Positions 6,837 to 10,196 of a DNA stretch of 10,196 nucleotides are shown here, in pieces. The translations under genes and the position numbers were made by a program. The notes beneath the pieces were generated by a model. It saw nothing but the letters and a program-made list of their open reading frames with translations. It searched no databases and was not told the origin of the DNA. This stretch comes from Cephalothrix simula. Its lineage: Eukaryota; Nemertea; Palaeonemertea; Archinemertea; Cephalotrichidae. The stretch is from contig JAXIUW010232174.1 in the NCBI GenBank assembly GCA_035591015.1, positions 1 to 10,196 on the forward strand. Direction: 5' to 3'. The first letter of the stretch is position 1; each line of letters begins with the position of its first letter.

Positions 6837-7406
6837 AGGCACCCATAAGCTATATATTTTTAGAAAGGTCTTGAAGAGCCTAGGAAAGTGGAAAATCTTT
6901 CTTCGATCCCCTGGGTGGGCATAGGGGGGTCAAAAAGGACCAAACATTGACATTTTTTACCCCTGTCGGTATCTCATTTTGACCGGTAGTTGACACCAGT
7001 AAACTATATATTTTTAGAAAGGTAATGAAAAGCCTAGGGAGATAGGGCGGTTAAAAAAGGGTTTACCATCCCCAAGGTTGGGTTAGGGGGCAAAAAGAGC
7101 CCCAAACGGGCATTCTTCTACCCCGCCCAATTTGGGCCATTTTTGCCCCCTGTCCGTACCCCAGGGGTGCGAACACTTTTTTTATCACCCTATTTTCCTA
7201 GGTTCTTCACGATCTTTAAAGATATAAAGTGTACTGGTGTCTACTATACCAGCCAAAATGAGATACCGACAGGGGTAAAAAATGTCAATTTTCGGCCCTT
7301 TTTGAACCCCCTACGCCCACCCAGGGGGTCGAAGAAAGATTTTGACCCTTCAACTTTCCTAGGCTCTTCAAGACCTTTCTGAAAATATATAGTTTATGGG
7401 TGCCTA
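6836..7406. mobile_element. Long foldback MITE, nearly a complete hairpin
   Basis: The left arm (6838-7111) and right arm (7125-7404) are mirror images along their whole length, leaving a loop of about 13 nt (7112-7124). The ends read TA-GGCACCCATAA and TTATGGGTGCC-TA, consistent with a TA target duplication as in Tc1/mariner-like MITEs. Each arm also holds two direct copies of a unit of about 154 bp, seen in AA(G/A)CTATATATTTTTAGAAAGG at 6847 and 7001, so the element is a four-fold repeat, two forward and two reversed. It codes for nothing. Open frames at 7143-7382 (plus) and 7285-7512 (minus) lie in or overlap its right arm. Confidence 0.85.
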
Positions 7407-7532
7407 GTGCCAATATGCTAAACTGTTGGGGGGGTCCATAAATGTACCTCGTTAGTTCCCTCGTCCAATAATTCCATCCAGTTGTGTATAGTAGTAAACT
7501 ATTTCTTTTCATAAAAATTCCTTAATTTTCAG

Positions 7533-7707
7533 AAAACCCCAATAAGTCTAGAATGGGATAAGTTCCAAAAATTATTTAAGTCAGCCCCATACCTGGTACC
7601 ATGCGGGAAGCACTTCTGCCAACTTCTGGTTGATGGTTGTAAATATCATTTAGACCCGTTTGACGTCAACACCTATAAATTTGAAATCACTCTTTATGTC
7701 GCTGAAA
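7533..7707 (+). CDS. Gene 2, first visible exon
   Basis: The exon lies between the strong acceptor CTTAATTTTCAG and the strong donor GAAA|GTAAGT. It is 175 bases long: 58 codons plus one base. Only one of the three frames is open. Upstream the frame meets TAA at 7512-7514 with no ATG, so this is an internal exon. Its G+C content is clearly above the flanking introns, and the codon pattern looks coding. Confidence 0.8.
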
Positions 7708-10019
7708 GTAAGTTGAACCAATTTTAATTAATATTTTTTAATTTTAAAAATATCAAGTTTCTTTCGGGATTGGTTAAAATGAAGTTTTTAAAATATAAAG
7801 AGTTCCCACATATAGAAAACATGTCTGTTGGTTACTAATGTTTGCGGCAAGAGCCTAAAAACACCGTTTTTTGGGACATTAAAAAATCAAAAAATTGATA
7901 ATTTGTTACGGTAATTTTGTACTTTACCCCAGTGATTTACCTGTATTCACAACATCCACCCGGGTCGTCCGCGCACGAGCAAAACAGACAACCTATGCCC
8001 TTTCCAAAAATGTTCAATTTTTAAGCATGCTTTAAAATAAAATTATGAGGTCAGAGCGTCAAGGAGCTTTTTATGCTTTAGTTAGATCCGAATATTTTCA
8101 TCCACATACTGGGTTGGGGGTCATAAAAATTGACATGCAGAACCGAATATTATAAAACCAAAAGTCAACCCAACCTAATATGTGTTCGTCAACGTTTTTC
8201 CATGATCCCCCAGCTGCAAATCAATTACTCTCGTGAACAAGAGTTTATTCTAACAAACTACAAATCAATATGATCCTTTTCTATTCTTGTCCCAATAAAT
8301 TGTCACGAATTGGAAGTGTAAGCGGAATAGTTTTCATATATTTTAAAAGGGGGTGCTTATTATATTGAGGGGGGGGGGTTAAAGCATTTTAAGTTCCGAA
8401 TTGATTCATTGTTTTTCCTAACTTTAGATTTTGGAATAATGTGGTAGGTAGTGAGATATCAAAAATAACACTGCTTGCCGTGATTTGCATGAAATTTTAA
8501 CTCCAAATACAAAATAACATACATTTTCCGAAAGTAGAGGTTTTTACAATATAATGCTTAAAGGAGCTGTATTGGCGAAAAACCAAGTTTCGCGGGAGCG
8601 TGCCATTGACGTAACCATGGTAATTATATAAATGTATCTTCAAACAACGCATTGTTTTCAACTTGTTATTACGGTCTAAATATTATTGAAAGATATTTGC
8701 AAATTGGTAAAAATAATGCATCTTAAGAAGTTTTTTGATAAAATGCTTATGTCAATATTAATTGACGTTAGCGGTAACCTGGATACTCAGATTTCCGCCA
8801 ATATAGCTCCTCTAATTTAACAACAGTAGTACCACTTTGTCACAGTTGATTGAAATCTGGTTGCCCTAGTAATAAATTTGACCTATTTTCCAAAATAATC
8901 AAATATGCTTATTAAAATTTGGTCCCTTGGGCTCAGTGCTTCATATGAATTTTTTATACAACTGCAAGATAATGATAAGAACTATTGATCAGGAGGCATC
9001 CTATTTTCATTAGAGAATTAATTGACCGTTTTTTAAAAAAAACTTCATTATTTTTGTGTAGATAAACCCTTTACCTATTACCTCGACTTGTTTTATAAAC
9101 TTGGTAAGTTTTAAAATATTATAAATCTCTATGTTTATGTTGGCATGATCTGTGTTTCCTGAAACTCGTTCAACTCTTTTGCATGATTTAACACAAATGG
9201 ATGGAAAAATAGGATTAGGTACCCGTCGAGATCTCCTAGAAAGGGCGTCGGAACCACTTAAGGACTGTCAACGATGTTAGCCCTATAGATTTTTGGAAAG
9301 GGTATGAAAAGTTACACACCATTGGTGGATTTTAAAACTTTTAGCTCCACCTGGTGGGTAGTTGTGGAGAATAATGTACAAAAAATTCGAAAATAGACCA
9401 AGTCCCATTTTTTGTTGTCTGATGTTAAGGGAACACCGAATCGTTCGGGTTAGACCGAACGGAGCTAGGTACATTAAGTTTTTTGGCATACAAAAAATAA
9501 CCAAAATTTCGGGTTCCTAGGTCCAAAATTGTCACCACAGGAGTAAGGGATCATATGACCTTTGACTGACCACCACCTGATGCTACTAAGAACCCAAGAT
9601 TTGTGTCATGAACTATGCATGATATCCCCACATTATATGCCCAACAACCTGAAACGATACGGGATGTTCCCTTAACATCCGACCACTAAAAGGGAAATTA
9701 GTCTATTTTCGAATTTTTTGCACATTATGCGCCACCAAGTGGGGCTAAAATTTTAAAAACCCACCCCTGTCTGTAACTTTTTATGCCCGTTCCTAAAAAA
9801 TATAGGGTGATGCCCCTTCGAATTTGACTGTTTTACGGTGCCTCATCCATTTTTTCCATCCATTTGTGTATTTTGATATATTCTTGCTTAAATATCACTA
9901 ATTGCTACTAACCTAATGTTGAGACCAATTTTTTTATTTCTGAACTCCTAGTTGAAAAAAATTACAATGTACTTGAATTAGTAAACACTTCAGAACCAAA
10001 AATATTCCGAAGCAACTGA
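7533..10019 (+). CDS. Gene 2: C-terminal 94 residues of an unrecognised protein, three exons, 5' end missing
   Basis: Exons 7533-7707, 9062-9103 and 9952-10019 join with agreeing phases (phase 1 at both junctions) into one open frame ending TGA at 10017-10019. The visible part begins K-T-P-I-S-L-E-W-D-K-F and has no methionine, so at least one upstream exon ending in phase 0 is needed. Features: L-V-P-C-G-K-H-F-C around residues 22-30, a further Cys near 37, and a run of aromatic residues (T-Y-Y-L-D-L-F-Y) around 63-70. The Cys-Gly-x-His-Phe-Cys core recalls the centre of a RING finger, but it has one residue too many before His, the next Cys is too far on, and the first zinc pair is not visible, so RING is not claimed. 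No signal peptide or membrane segment is seen in this part. Function unknown. Confidence 0.78.
7711..8550. other. Gene 2 intron, proximal part
   Basis: AT-rich intron with no recognised element. It holds a run of ten G at 8369-8378. On the minus strand at about 7939-8020 a 24-codon frame rich in cysteine (C-L-F-C-S-C-A-D-D-P-G-G-C-C) ends at a donor-like ACAG|GTAAAT, but it has no start and no partner exon, so it is not called. Confidence 0.4.
8558..8820. mobile_element. Small foldback MITE in gene 2 intron
   Basis: TTAAAGGAGCTGTATTGGCG (8558-8577) is mirrored by CGCCAATATAGCTCC-TCTAATTTAA (8796-8820). Inside, GTGCCATTGACGTAACC near 8600 and TCAATTAATATTGACGTTAGCGGT near 8753 suggest longer but diverged arms. 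There is no coding capacity. A TTAA-like sequence occurs at both edges, but a target duplication cannot be fixed. Confidence 0.6.
9062..9103 (+). CDS. Gene 2, 42-base internal exon
   Basis: A very small exon lies between TTATTTTTGTGTAG and CTTG|GTAAGT. Two bases complete Asn after the previous exon's single A; thirteen codons follow (K-P-F-T-Y-Y-L-D-L-F-Y-K-L), then one base. The length is a multiple of three and both flanking introns are phase 1, so skipping it would keep the frame. Confidence 0.7.
9191..9869. mobile_element. Foldback element in the last intron of gene 2
   Basis: The 19-bp terminus ACACAAATGGATGGAAAAA (9191-9209) is exactly mirrored at 9851-9869. The arms continue with moderate divergence: AAAAAATTCGAAAATAGAC near 9380 against GTCTATTTTCGAATTTTTT near 9702, and GATGTTAAGGGAACA at 9421 against TGTTCCCTTAACATC. 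They pair to about 9440 and 9655, leaving about 200 bp unpaired. The spacer contains a 7-bp hairpin, CGTTCGG/CCGAACG (9442-9461). The minus frame at 9283-9504 lies in the left arm and spacer and is not a gene. Confidence 0.8.
9952..10019 (+). CDS. Gene 2, last coding exon
   Basis: The exon follows the acceptor TTTCTGAACTCCTAG. Two bases complete Val; then 21 codons (starting E-K-N-Y-N-V-L-E-L-V) and TGA. The peptide is charged and lacks the phenylalanine-rich bias of chance AT-rich frames. The stop is taken as the true end of the protein. Confidence 0.75.
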
Positions 10020-10196
10020 GGAATTGTAAGATAAGGATAGGCAAGACTAATTATGAAGATCTGTTTTTGCTACCCTAGCGGTGTTTTATTATACCGGAAC
10101 TAATAGTCGGGTTTCCCATGGGGTGTACCTGGAAGTGGCGTATAACTTTAGTTTTTTGACGGTTTTTGGTCGAGAATTATGTGTAGATTCCAAATC
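10020..10196 (+). other. Presumed 3'UTR of gene 2
   Basis: This follows the stop codon to the window end. I see no AATAAA here, so polyadenylation would lie beyond the window. A donor-like GTAAGA occurs at 10026, which leaves an untranslated exon border possible. Confidence 0.35.

Noticed and set aside
7143-7512. 79-codon plus frame and 75-codon minus frame
   Set aside because: Both lie in or overlap the right arm of the long hairpin element.
7595-7650. RING finger in gene 2
   Set aside because: The Cys-Gly-Lys-His-Phe-Cys core has an extra residue, the next Cys is six residues on instead of two, and the first zinc-binding pair is not visible.
7939-8020. Cysteine-dense 24-codon minus-strand frame ending at a donor-like site
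   Set aside because: No start, no acceptor with a good pyrimidine tract and no partner exon; too short to support.
9283-9504. 73-codon minus-strand frame
   Set aside because: It lies within an arm and the spacer of the foldback element in the last intron of gene 2.

Overview
This is nuclear DNA from a eukaryote, most likely an invertebrate animal. It is AT-rich. No long uninterrupted ORF looks genuine. The coding signal lies in short exons with good GT..AG borders, and the gaps are filled with foldback and MITE-type DNA transposons. I cannot name the phylum from sequence alone. There is no sign of operons, ribosome binding sites, tRNA or rRNA genes, or CRISPR.

Two plus-strand spliced genes can be assembled by matching splice sites, intron phases and open frames. 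Gene 1 (coding exons 2531-2630, 3591-3747 and 5645-5780) encodes a complete predicted 130-residue secreted, cysteine-rich protein. It has an N-terminal signal peptide, eight or nine cysteines in the mature part, basic clusters, and a C-terminal Gly-Lys. A short 5'UTR intron (2409-2506) probably precedes the start codon, and an AATAAA motif overlaps the stop codon. Gene 2 (exons 7533-7707, 9062-9103 and 9952-10019) gives the last 94 residues of a second protein. Its 5' exon or exons are not identified. I recognise no family with confidence for either gene. Nothing shows that the two genes act together; they are simply neighbours in the same orientation.

Layout: 1-299, no gene seen. 308-560, a hAT-type MITE with an 8-bp target duplication. 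613-935, a GTCAGGGAA-rich repeat. 936-1700, AT-rich DNA with two small hairpins. 1700-2254, a doubtful exon-like stretch and repeat-like DNA. 2341-5810, gene 1, whose intron 1 carries a duplicated splice donor and an 84-98 bp tandem array, and whose intron 2 carries a large inverted-repeat element with a smaller foldback element inserted in its left arm. 5811-6749, AT-rich intergenic DNA. 6750-6836, a 23-bp palindromic tandem array abutting a ~570-bp near-complete hairpin (6836-7406). 7533 to the window end, gene 2, whose two introns each contain a further foldback element (8558-8820 and 9191-9869).

The strongest candidate for something undescribed is gene 1, a small secreted peptide or prohormone-like protein. 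The most informative structural observation is the nested transposon in its second intron, where removing the inner element restores the inverted repeat of the outer one.
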